Shown here piece after piece: positions 1-5,486 of a stretch of DNA of 7,228 nt (positions are counted from its first letter, which is position 1; every line of letters begins with the position of its first letter). This DNA is from Collinsella sp. (GTDB taxonomy: Bacteria; Actinomycetota; Coriobacteriia; Coriobacteriales; Coriobacteriaceae), in NCBI GenBank assembly GCA_031292915.1, contig JAUMSH010000051.1:1-7228 (forward strand), given 5' to 3'. Made by a program: the position numbers and the translations under genes. A model generated the notes under the pieces. It did no database searches, was not told the DNA's origin, and saw nothing but the letters and a program-made list of their open reading frames with translations.

Positions 1-7
1 GACCCAT
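1..7 (-). CDS. Start codon of a gene running off the left edge
   Basis: An ATG on the minus strand at 5-7 is preceded by AAGGAG (16-21) at an 8-base spacing, the same arrangement used by other genes in this window. Only Met-Gly and one further base are visible, so the product cannot be named. It follows the isocitrate dehydrogenase gene by about 126 bases and lies beyond a hairpin (46-74), so it may be a separate transcription unit or be reached by read-through. Confidence 0.45.
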
Positions 8-15
8 ATCAGTTA

Positions 16-21
16 CTCCTT
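16..21 (-). promoter_or_regulatory. Ribosome binding site of the left-edge gene
   Basis: AAGGAG on the minus strand, 8 bases before the ATG at 5-7. It is the main reason for calling a gene start at the window edge. Confidence 0.5.
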
Positions 22-45
22 GTTAGGAAACATAGTCCGCAATAG

Positions 46-74
46 AATACGCCCGACAGAGCGCCGGGCGTATT
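46..74 (-). terminator. Hairpin, probable terminator after the isocitrate dehydrogenase operon
   Basis: A perfect 10-bp inverted repeat (AATACGCCCG at 46-55 and CGGGCGTATT at 65-74) encloses a 9-base loop. It lies about 60 bases past the stop of the isocitrate dehydrogenase gene. On the minus strand the GC core is followed by TATTCTATT, a U-rich but interrupted tail, so it is a plausible though weak intrinsic terminator. On the plus strand the following bases are also T-rich (TATTGATTCTT), so it could work in both directions. Confidence 0.55.
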
Positions 75-133
75 GATTCTTAGGTTATACGCAAACACTT
101 AAGTACTATTTAGGCGTTTGCAGCGTGCATACC

Positions 134-1219
134 TTAGGCCAGGTGCGCGATAACGGCATCGGCAAAGGCCTGCGTACCCACCGCACCCTCGACGGAACCG
201 GTCTGGGCACGACGCACATCACCGGTAACCTGCTCGCCCTCGTCGAGCGTGGCAGAGACGGCCGCACGAATACGGTTGGCCGCGTCGTTCTCGCCCAGGT
301 GATCGAGCATCATAGCAGAAGAGAGGATCTCGGCCGTGGGGTTGGCGATATCATGGCCCGCGATATCGGGCGCGGAGCCGTGCGTTGCCTCAAAGATTGC
401 GCAGTCGGCACCGATGTTGGAGCCGGGGGCCATCCCTAAGCCGCCCACCAGGCCAGCGCACAGGTCGCTGACGATGTCACCGTACAGGTTGGGCAGCACC
501 AGGACATCGAAGTCGTTGGGGTTCTGGACCAGGCCCATGCAGGTGGCGTCGACAATCTTGTCGTTGAACTCGATATCGGGATAGTTGGCGGCCACCTCGC
601 GCGCAACGCGCAGGAACAGGCCATCGGTCGCCTTCATGATGTTGGCCTTATGCACGGCCGTCACCTTTTTGCGGCCGCAGCGGCGGGCGTACTCAAAAGC
701 GTACTCCACAATGCGGCGGCTCTTGGCGATGGAAATCGGCTTGATTGAGATGGCGGAATCCGCGGCGAAGGTCTTCTGGCCCGAGCGCTCGACGAGCTGC
801 GAGAGCTCCTCGACCTCGGCAGCGCCCTCATCGAACTCGATGCCGGCGTAGAGGTCCTCGGTGTTCTCGCGCACGATAACCAGGTCGACGTCGCGGAAGC
901 GCGAGCCGTCGCCCGGCTGCGACAGGCAGGGGCGCACGCAGGCGTACAGGTCAAAATGCTTGCGCAGGGCGACGTTAACGCTGCGGAAACCCGTGCCGAC
1001 CGGCGTGGTGATGGGGCCCTTGATGGCAGCCTTGGTCTCGGCGACCGCATCGAGCACATGTTGGGGCAGCGGCGTGCCAAACTCGTCCATGACGCCGGCA
1101 CCGGCCTCCTGGACGTTCCAGTTGATCTGGACACCAGTGGCCTCGACCACGCGGCGCATGGCCTGCGTAATCTCGGGACCGATACCGTCACCAGGAATCA
1201 GGACTACATCGTGCGCCAT
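134..1219 (-). CDS. icd: NAD-dependent isocitrate dehydrogenase
   Basis: A 361-residue member of the isocitrate/isopropylmalate dehydrogenase family, full length for the short NAD-type enzyme. It should oxidise and decarboxylate isocitrate to 2-oxoglutarate in the cytoplasm. Isocitrate-contacting residues align with E. coli Icd: Ser80, Asn82, Arg86, Arg96, Arg117, Tyr124, Lys191, and the metal ligands Asp224, Asp248 and Asp252. Cofactor choice is readable: where the NADP enzyme has Lys344, Tyr345 and Val351, this protein has Asp285, Ile286 and Ala292, the known NAD pattern. The Ser-x-Asn loop argues against isopropylmalate dehydrogenase; homoisocitrate activity is not excluded by sequence. 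The start is an ATG preceded by GAGGAG, which lies inside the last codons of the upstream HEAT-like gene, with 6 bases between the two genes. It is the last gene of the four-gene run, and in an anaerobe would mainly feed glutamate synthesis (inference). Confidence 0.93.
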   Translation of the reverse strand: MAHDVVLIPGDGIGPEITQAMRRVVEATGVQINWNVQEAGAGVMDEFGTPLPQHVLDAVAETKAAIKGPITTPVGTGFRSVNVALRKHFDLYACVRPCLSQPGDGSRFRDVDLVIVRENTEDLYAGIEFDEGAAEVEELSQLVERSGQKTFAADSAISIKPISIAKSRRIVEYAFEYARRCGRKKVTAVHKANIMKATDGLFLRVAREVAANYPDIEFNDKIVDATCMGLVQNPNDFDVLVLPNLYGDIVSDLCAGLVGGLGMAPGSNIGADCAIFEATHGSAPDIAGHDIANPTAEILSSAMMLDHLGENDAANRIRAAVSATLDEGEQVTGDVRRAQTGSVEGAVGTQAFADAVIAHLA

Positions 1220-1225
1220 AATCTG

Positions 1226-1924
1226 TTACTCCTCGTCTTCGGCGTCGTCAGATTTTTTTACGCTAGCACGCTTCTTCTTTTTGGAGAGATCCAGGCCAAA
1301 ACGTTTAACAAGCATTTCGCAAATCTCGCTCGAACGGGCCTTGAGATAGCTACCCTTGCCGTTCTCGGCATCGAACTTAAGGCGCAGCGCGAGCTTCTCG
1401 GCGACCTCGGCGTCAATCTCGCCCCGGCCAAACTCGTACAGGCAACCGAGCATGTCGCGATACTCGAGGTCGCCGTGGTAGCACTGGATGGCCTCGTCCA
1501 GGATGGGCCAAGCCTCGCGCGAACGCTCGACGCTCGTGGCGCCCCACACGCACAGCAGGCGGAAGGCGGCATAGCGCAGCGTGGAGGAGATCTCGTCGAA
1601 CAGCGCGGTCTCGGCGCCCTCAAAGGCATCGCCCAGCTGCTCGGGGCAGGTGGTGGCGAGCGCCGCCAGGGCATCGAGAGCCTCCCAGCGGGTCTGAGCC
1701 TCGGGGCGGTCGAGCGCCTCGATCAGCGCGGGCACGCAGGGCACGACGCGCTGCGGATCGCGCTCGGCAAGCAGGTGCAGCACGCGGGCGGCAAACTGAC
1801 GGATGCGGCGCGTGGGGCAGCCGAGCTCCTGGACCAGGCGGTCGACGGCGTTCTCGTTCTCCTCTGCCAGCTGGAGCTGTGCCAGCTCCTCGTCGGTGAG
1901 CTGTTCGTCTTTGTTTTCTGCCAT
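1226..1924 (-). CDS. HEAT-like helical repeat protein, function unknown
   Basis: A 232-residue soluble protein with no signal peptide or membrane segment. An acidic Glu/Gln-rich N-terminus (1-26) leads into amphipathic helix pairs. The clearest HEAT/PBS-lyase-like unit is around residues 62-90 (ALIEALDRP then TRWEALDALAALA), with weaker units near 27-53, 101-128 and 136-165. The C-terminus carries a basic Lys cluster (215-224, KKKKRASVKK) followed by an acidic end (DDAEDEE). HEAT arrays usually serve as protein- or nucleic-acid-binding scaffolds; no catalytic motif is visible, so a binding or assembly role is only inferred. The ATG has an AGAGGT ribosome binding site about 5 bases upstream. 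It starts 15 bases after the membrane protein gene and ends 6 bases before the isocitrate dehydrogenase start, whose ribosome binding site lies in its last codons. I do not recognise a named family. Confidence 0.85.
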   Translation of the reverse strand: MAENKDEQLTDEELAQLQLAEENENAVDRLVQELGCPTRRIRQFAARVLHLLAERDPQRVVPCVPALIEALDRPEAQTRWEALDALAALATTCPEQLGDAFEGAETALFDEISSTLRYAAFRLLCVWGATSVERSREAWPILDEAIQCYHGDLEYRDMLGCLYEFGRGEIDAEVAEKLALRLKFDAENGKGSYLKARSSEICEMLVKRFGLDLSKKKKRASVKKSDDAEDEE

Positions 1925-1939
1925 AGTTACCTCTTTTTA

Positions 1940-2368
1940 CTATTTCTTAGCGTGCTTGTCAGCACCCTTGCTGTCATCGGTGACCGAGATGAGCTGTCGG
2001 TCGGCCGCGCCATCGTGACGCGCACGGCGACGTTCCTCGGCGTCGCCCGCATCGGCGGCGGCGCGGTGAGCCTTGTTGACGTTAAAGACCTCGTCGTGCT
2101 TGCGCCACGGGCCGACGGACTCGCCAAAACTCATCTTAAGCCCGGCGATAAAGCCGCCGAGCCAGCCAATCGGCGCAAACTGCACCAGCGGGAACAGCGA
2201 AAACACCCAGGTTAGCAGGACGACTGCCGCCGCACCTGCAAAATTGGCGATCCAGTAGTCGCGCTTGGTGATGACGCGCTTTTCGCACGCCCACTGGCCG
2301 CACAAAAAGCCGATGTAAATCGCAAAGAGAAAGAGCACCAGCGCGAGCACCACGAACGTCCAGCTCAT
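1940..2368 (-). CDS. Small membrane protein with charged cytoplasmic tail
   Basis: A 142-residue protein of unrecognised family. Two hydrophobic regions are visible: residues 4-24 and about 41-78, the second long enough to be a helix plus a re-entrant or second membrane segment (it contains a Phe-Pro break at 59-60). A basic loop (Lys30-Arg36) lies between them. The remainder (about 85-142) is hydrophilic, rich in Arg, Asp and Lys, and probably cytoplasmic. A GTG 36 bases further upstream is in frame, but the ATG at 2366-2368 is preferred: it has GAGGAG at 8 bases and starts directly with the hydrophobic helix. The GAGGAG is part of the final Glu-Glu codons of the dehydrogenase gene, whose stop lies only 5 bases upstream of this start, so translation is probably coupled. 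The neighbours suggest shared expression but do not reveal a function. Confidence 0.82.
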   Translation of the reverse strand: MSWTFVVLALVLFLFAIYIGFLCGQWACEKRVITKRDYWIANFAGAAAVVLLTWVFSLFPLVQFAPIGWLGGFIAGLKMSFGESVGPWRKHDEVFNVNKAHRAAADAGDAEERRRARHDGAADRQLISVTDDSKGADKHAKK

Positions 2369-2373
2369 GGGCG

Positions 2374-3453
2374 CTACTCCTCGTGATGATGGCCGCAGCA
2401 GCACTCGTGGCCGTCATCATGGCCGTGGCCGCCGCAGCACTCGTGGTCCTCGCCATGGTGGTGGCCGCAACCGCACTCGTGATCGTCGCCGTGCTCGCCG
2501 CAACCGCAGCCGTCCTCGTGAGCACCGTGCTCTTCGGGACGATACTGCGACCAGTCCAGACCGGCGGCGATGGCATCGGCCTCCTCCTTGTAGAGGACCG
2601 TGATGGCCTGGGTGCCCAGCTTGGCGCCACCGATGGCGTCGAGCATGTCGTAGAGCGTAAAGGCGACGTCGGCGCCGGGCAGCGCGAGCTCGCGATCGTC
2701 GGCGTAAGCGAGCGCCAGGCGCAGGTCCTTGATGAAGTGCTCGACCATAAAGCCGGGCTTGTAGTCGCCGTCGAGCGCCTTGGGCGCCAGGCTCTCCATG
2801 GCGCCGGACTTGCCGGTACCGCCCAGGATCATCTGGCGGGTCTTCTCCAGGTCAAGGCCGCTCAGCTCGGCAAATGCCATGGCGTCGGCCATGCCGACCA
2901 TGCAGGCGCCCAGCGACACCTGATTGGCGAGCTTGGCAGCCTGGCCCTTGCCGGCGCCGTCGAAGCAGCAGATGTTGGCCGCAAAGGTGGCAAGGATGTC
3001 GCGGACCGGCGCGATGTCGTTCTCGGTAGCGCCAACGTTAGCCGTGAGCGTACCGGCGATAGCACCCGACTCGCCGCCGGTGACGGGGCAGTCAAACGCC
3101 ATGCGACCAGAAACCTGGGCGGCCTCGGCAATGTCACGGGCGAGCTCGGGCGAGCTCGTGGTGAGGTCGATCAAGACCGCGCCCGGCTTGGTGCACGCGA
3201 GCAGGCCGTCGCCCGCCAGGTAGAGTTCCTCGACCTCGGAGGGATAGCCCACCATGGTAAAGACGACATCGGCGTTCGCCGCGGCCTCGGCCGGCGTATC
3301 GGCCCAGACGGCGCCGCGCTCGATAAGCGCTGCGGCCTTGGACTTGGTGCGGTTGTTGACCGTGACGGGATAGCCGGCATCCAGGATGTGGCCGGCGATG
3401 GGGGCACCCATGATTCCGGTGCCGATAAATGCGACGGAGAGCTTGTTTGCCAT
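2374..3453 (-). CDS. Beta-hydroxyacid dehydrogenase with Cys/His-rich C-terminal tail
   Basis: A 359-residue NAD(P)-binding enzyme of the 3-hydroxyisobutyrate dehydrogenase / tartronate semialdehyde reductase family. The N-terminal Rossmann motif is GTGIMG (11-16). The substrate-binding signature is DCPVTGGESGA (121-131). The catalytic Lys174 sits in GKGQAAKLANQ, followed by the usual all-helical second domain to about residue 300. It should reversibly oxidise a beta-hydroxyacid in the cytoplasm; Arg32 after the second strand (NNRTKS) hints at NADP use. The substrate cannot be told. The family normally ends near 290-300 residues. Here about 50 residues follow (309-359) with 14 His and 9 Cys, including three 12-residue repeats, resembling metal-storage tails of SlyD, HypB or UreE. 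The chosen ATG begins the Rossmann strand and has AGGAAAGG just upstream; the longer open frame upstream overlaps degV and is not coding. First gene of the tight four-gene run. Confidence 0.9.
   Translation of the reverse strand: MANKLSVAFIGTGIMGAPIAGHILDAGYPVTVNNRTKSKAAALIERGAVWADTPAEAAANADVVFTMVGYPSEVEELYLAGDGLLACTKPGAVLIDLTTSSPELARDIAEAAQVSGRMAFDCPVTGGESGAIAGTLTANVGATENDIAPVRDILATFAANICCFDGAGKGQAAKLANQVSLGACMVGMADAMAFAELSGLDLEKTRQMILGGTGKSGAMESLAPKALDGDYKPGFMVEHFIKDLRLALAYADDRELALPGADVAFTLYDMLDAIGGAKLGTQAITVLYKEEADAIAAGLDWSQYRPEEHGAHEDGCGCGEHGDDHECGCGHHHGEDHECCGGHGHDDGHECCCGHHHEE
2380..2487 (-). repeat. Three tandem 36-bp (12-residue) repeats encoding a metal-binding-like tail
   Basis: Residues 323-358 of the dehydrogenase divide exactly into three 12-residue units: DDHECGCGHHHG, EDHECCGGHGHD and DGHECCCGHHHE. 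The consensus is acidic, Asp/Gly, His, Glu, Cys, two Cys/Gly, Gly, His, His/Gly, His, then variable. In the DNA the plus-strand word GCACTCGTG recurs at 2401, 2437 and 2473, exactly 36 bases apart, which points to tandem duplication. A degenerate copy may precede it (residues 311-322). Confidence 0.85.
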
Positions 3454-3551
3454 GAAACCTTTCCTTTTGGGTTGGGTGTTGTTACCAGGTTGAATACTCG
3501 GTGCCAGCGTTTCGGCCGTGACTTGAGGGCGCTTGCAGCCGCAGCGCCTGT

Positions 3552-4505
3552 CTACTCGCCACGCACGCGGCGCGCGATGCGGTCGGAAAGCGAGGCTTTC
3601 TCGGCGCGGTTCTTGCCCCAAAACGCGCAAGCCACCATGCCGGGGCCCACGTGCGAGCCAATGGTGGGACCCACGGAGCTGCGAATGATCGTGACGTCGG
3701 CGCAGCCTTCCTCCTTGCGGATGGCGGCCTCGAGCCAATCACCGTCCTTCTCGGCATCGGCCGTCATGATGGCGATGGGCATGGTGCGATCGGGCACGTA
3801 GTTCTCGCGGAACGACTTGAGGATGGACTTGAGCGCCTTCTTGCGGCCGCGGTTGACGCCGATCAGCGACAGCGAGCCGGCAAGGTCGTAGGAGAGCTCG
3901 GGCTTGACGTCGAGCTTTGCCGTGAGCTGTGCCGCCGCGGGCGGAATGCGGCCACCGGCAGCCAGTGCGTCGAAGCTCTCGAGCGTAAAGTAGCCGTGGA
4001 CGTAGGTCTTTGCCTCGTTTGCCCAATCAACCAGCTGCTTGGCGGTCAGTCCCGCCGAACGCTGGCGCACGGCCTCGAGCGCCAAGAGCGCGCCGGTCGC
4101 GCAGGGCAGAGCGTTGTCGACCACGTAGAGCTCAAAATCGGGATACTCGGCGCGCACGGCGTCCGCCGCCTGGCACGCGGAGTTGTAGCTCGACGACAGC
4201 GCCGAGGTAAAGCACAGGTAGACCGTGGGCGTGCCCTCTTTGGCGCACTCGGTAAAGAACTCGATATAGCGACCGAGCGACACGGCGGAGGTAGACACGC
4301 GAGCGCCGGCGCGCATGCGGTCGTAGAACTCCTTGGGTGTGATGCTCGACCAGATATCGTCCGTGCGCTCCTCGCCATCGATAATGAAGGGGAAACCCAG
4401 GATATCGACATCGAGGTTCGCGGCGACCTCGGGGCTAAAGTCGCAGCAGGTATCGACGACGATGCGGCAACGGTCCGAATGACCGGCGGATGCGGCCTTG
4501 TCCAT
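3552..4505 (-). CDS. DegV family fatty-acid-binding protein (FakB-like)
   Basis: A 317-residue DegV-family protein. Known members (FakB) bind a fatty acid and present it to the kinase FakA for phosphorylation, feeding phospholipid synthesis. Family landmarks appear in order: N-terminal strand and turn VVDTCCDFSP (16-25), the STSAVS loop (71-76), the SSSYNSA helix start (104-110), VVDN (128-131), the LESFDALAAGGRI segment (175-187), RGRKKA (219-224) and the C-terminal HVGPG (285-289). Ser/Thr of the second and third motifs and the late His line the lipid head-group site in the family. The ligand is unknown, and no fakA kinase lies in the window. An in-frame TTG lies one codon upstream; the ATG at 4503-4505 is preferred, with AAGGAG 8 bases before it. 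A terminator ends just ahead of that site. 98 bases separate its stop from the dehydrogenase start, so it may or may not share that operon. Confidence 0.9.
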   Translation of the reverse strand: MDKAASAGHSDRCRIVVDTCCDFSPEVAANLDVDILGFPFIIDGEERTDDIWSSITPKEFYDRMRAGARVSTSAVSLGRYIEFFTECAKEGTPTVYLCFTSALSSSYNSACQAADAVRAEYPDFELYVVDNALPCATGALLALEAVRQRSAGLTAKQLVDWANEAKTYVHGYFTLESFDALAAGGRIPPAAAQLTAKLDVKPELSYDLAGSLSLIGVNRGRKKALKSILKSFRENYVPDRTMPIAIMTADAEKDGDWLEAAIRKEEGCADVTIIRSSVGPTIGSHVGPGMVACAFWGKNRAEKASLSDRIARRVRGE

Positions 4506-4523
4506 CAAAGCGACTCCTTACGT

Positions 4524-4555
4524 AAAAAGGCGGCCACCCGCATGGGATGGCCGCC
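4524..4555 (-). terminator. Intrinsic terminator after hpf
   Basis: On the minus strand an 8-bp GC-rich stem (GGCGGCCA / TGGCCGCC, 4529-4536 and 4548-4555) continues, after one bulged base, into 3 more pairs closed by a 4-base loop. It is followed at once by TTTTT (4524-4528). It lies 29 bases beyond the hpf stop. The T-run ends only about 3 bases before the AAGGAG that serves degV, so degV must use read-through or a promoter upstream of or overlapping this hairpin. Confidence 0.85.
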
Positions 4556-4558
4556 AAC

Positions 4559-4580
4559 CGTTAACTCATGCAAGTTAACG
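4559..4580. repeat. Perfect 8-bp inverted repeat between hpf stop and its terminator
   Basis: CGTTAACT (4559-4566) and AGTTAACG (4573-4580) flank a 6-base loop, CATGCA. It is AT-rich, unlike the adjacent terminator stem. It may be an operator, a 3'-end stabilising hairpin, or a plus-strand terminator (followed there by TATTTTA). No plus-strand gene needs one. Confidence 0.5.
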
Positions 4581-4584
4581 TATT

Positions 4585-5169
4585 TTACTCGTCAAGTGTT
4601 TCGATGCGGGGCTTGATGATGCCATATCCACCATTCTTACGGTGATACACCACATTGATGAGGCCAGTCGTCGCGTTCTCGAACACGTAGAAGTCGTGGC
4701 CGAGCAGATCGGTCTGCACCAGCGCCTGCTCCTCAGTCATCGGGGTGACATCAATGACCTTCTCACGGACGAGCAGGTCGTCCTCCTCCTCGGGCAGCAG
4801 CAGGTCGGCCAGATCCTCGACGCGCTCGACCGGTGCGACATCCGCTGCGCTGGCACCGCCCTGGCGGTTGTCCACGACCTTGGTCTTGAACTTGCGCAGC
4901 TGGCGGGTGACCTTATCGGCGGAGAGGTCGATGGCGGCGTACATATCTGCGCCGTGCTCGGCAACGCGAATCACCGAACCGCGAGCGCGAACCGTAACCT
5001 CGACGATTGCCGGGTTGGGGTTCGAGGGGTTCTTCTCATAGCGAAGTACGACGTCGACCGTCATGGGCTCGATATCGAAAACCTTGAGCGCCTCGCCGAT
5101 CTTCTCATCCACATGCGCACGCAGAGCATCGGTTACCGTCGTCTTGCGTCCAGAAACCTTGATATCCAT
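4585..5169 (-). CDS. hpf: Long-form ribosome hibernation promoting factor (HPF/RaiA family)
   Basis: A 194-residue protein with the two-domain layout of long HPF. The N-terminal ribosome-binding domain (about 1-100) opens MDIKVSGRKTTVTDALR and includes the VTVRARGSVIRVAE strand and the basic VTRQLRKFKTK helix. A variable acidic linker (about 101-136, with LLLPEEEDD) follows, then the C-terminal dimerisation domain (about 137-190, VIDVTPMTEEQALVQ through GYGIIKPR). Long HPF binds the 30S decoding region and pairs ribosomes into inactive 100S dimers in stationary phase or stress. The frame stays open 20 codons upstream to an ATG at 5229, but family alignment and the GGAG 7 bases upstream favour the ATG at 5167-5169. 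The gene appears monocistronic: a terminator precedes its leader and another follows its stop. Confidence 0.94.
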   Translation of the reverse strand: MDIKVSGRKTTVTDALRAHVDEKIGEALKVFDIEPMTVDVVLRYEKNPSNPNPAIVEVTVRARGSVIRVAEHGADMYAAIDLSADKVTRQLRKFKTKVVDNRQGGASAADVAPVERVEDLADLLLPEEEDDLLVREKVIDVTPMTEEQALVQTDLLGHDFYVFENATTGLINVVYHRKNGGYGIIKPRIETLDE

Positions 5170-5379
5170 ACGTGGCTCCAATCTGCCTCGGGGACTTACT
5201 GTACTGGCTATGTACCCATTGCCGTGCATTTAATCACGCGGATTCCCAAAGACCCGAATAACGATTGCTTGATACCGCATACCGAAGTCTCGCACTTTTC
5301 TGTGGCAAAGTGCGCTATGGGAGGGCGTCGGCAGAGTTAATTTTCCTCCTGGAAATTAGCTTTGACCTGCTAGTTTTAC
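5170..5379 (-). promoter_or_regulatory. Leader/promoter region of hpf
   Basis: About 210 bases between the upstream terminator and the hpf start, with no convincing gene. It must hold the hpf promoter because a terminator lies just upstream, but no clear -35/-10 pair was found. It contains a perfect 8-bp inverted repeat (5291-5314) and an AGGAGG at 5345-5350 that is not followed by a start codon. GC is lower than in the coding DNA. Confidence 0.4.
5291..5314. repeat. Perfect 8-bp inverted repeat in the hpf leader
   Basis: CGCACTTT (5291-5298) and AAAGTGCG (5307-5314) surround an 8-base loop. There is no T-run on either side, so it is not a terminator. It may be an operator or a leader hairpin for hpf. 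One or two such 8-bp matches are expected by chance in 7 kb. Confidence 0.4.
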
Positions 5380-5420
5380 CAAAACAGAATAGCCGGGCTC
5401 CCCTATTGGGGAAACCCGGC
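5380..5420 (-). terminator. Intrinsic terminator after the solute-binding lipoprotein gene
   Basis: Stem GCCGGG / CCCGGC (5392-5397 and 5415-5420), a small internal loop, then a second stem CCCC / GGGG with a TATT loop. On the minus strand it is followed by TATTCTGTTTTG, a T-rich tail. It lies about 66 bases past the lipoprotein stop and insulates hpf. Confidence 0.75.
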
Positions 5421-5486
5421 CATGCGTGTTGAAACCGTGAAGAAGCGCCTCATTCAATGTATGGCAGATGCCACCCCTACCAATAA

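Noticed and set aside
956..2215. Long plus-strand open frame across three minus-strand genes
   Set aside because: It spans several real gene boundaries on the other strand and shows no recognisable domain.
3528..3548. 6-bp inverted repeat GGCGCT / AGCGCC just after the degV stop
   Set aside because: It lacks a T-run and is short; not called as a terminator, though it may slow read-through into the dehydrogenase gene.
3454..3738. Upstream extension of the beta-hydroxyacid dehydrogenase
   Set aside because: It overlaps degV, is Arg/His/Pro-rich, and the Rossmann fold begins at the chosen ATG with a good ribosome binding site.
2383..3801. Long plus-strand open frame opposite the beta-hydroxyacid dehydrogenase gene
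   Set aside because: It is the mirror of a well-supported minus-strand gene in GC-rich DNA; its protein is low-complexity Ala/Val/Gly/Arg-rich with no family motif.
3651..4616. Plus-strand open frame opposite degV
   Set aside because: It is a shadow of the DegV gene, rich in Arg, Gly and Ala, with no domain.
5230..5280. 16-codon minus-strand open frame (MRYQAIVIRVFGNPRD) ahead of hpf
   Set aside because: No ribosome binding site precedes its ATG, and it is short enough to arise by chance; a leader peptide is possible but unsupported.
5362..5390. Plus-strand promoter-like pair TTGACC, 17 bases, CAGAAT
   Set aside because: No plus-strand gene follows, and the -10 lacks the usual leading T; it abuts the minus-strand terminator stem, so it is probably chance.
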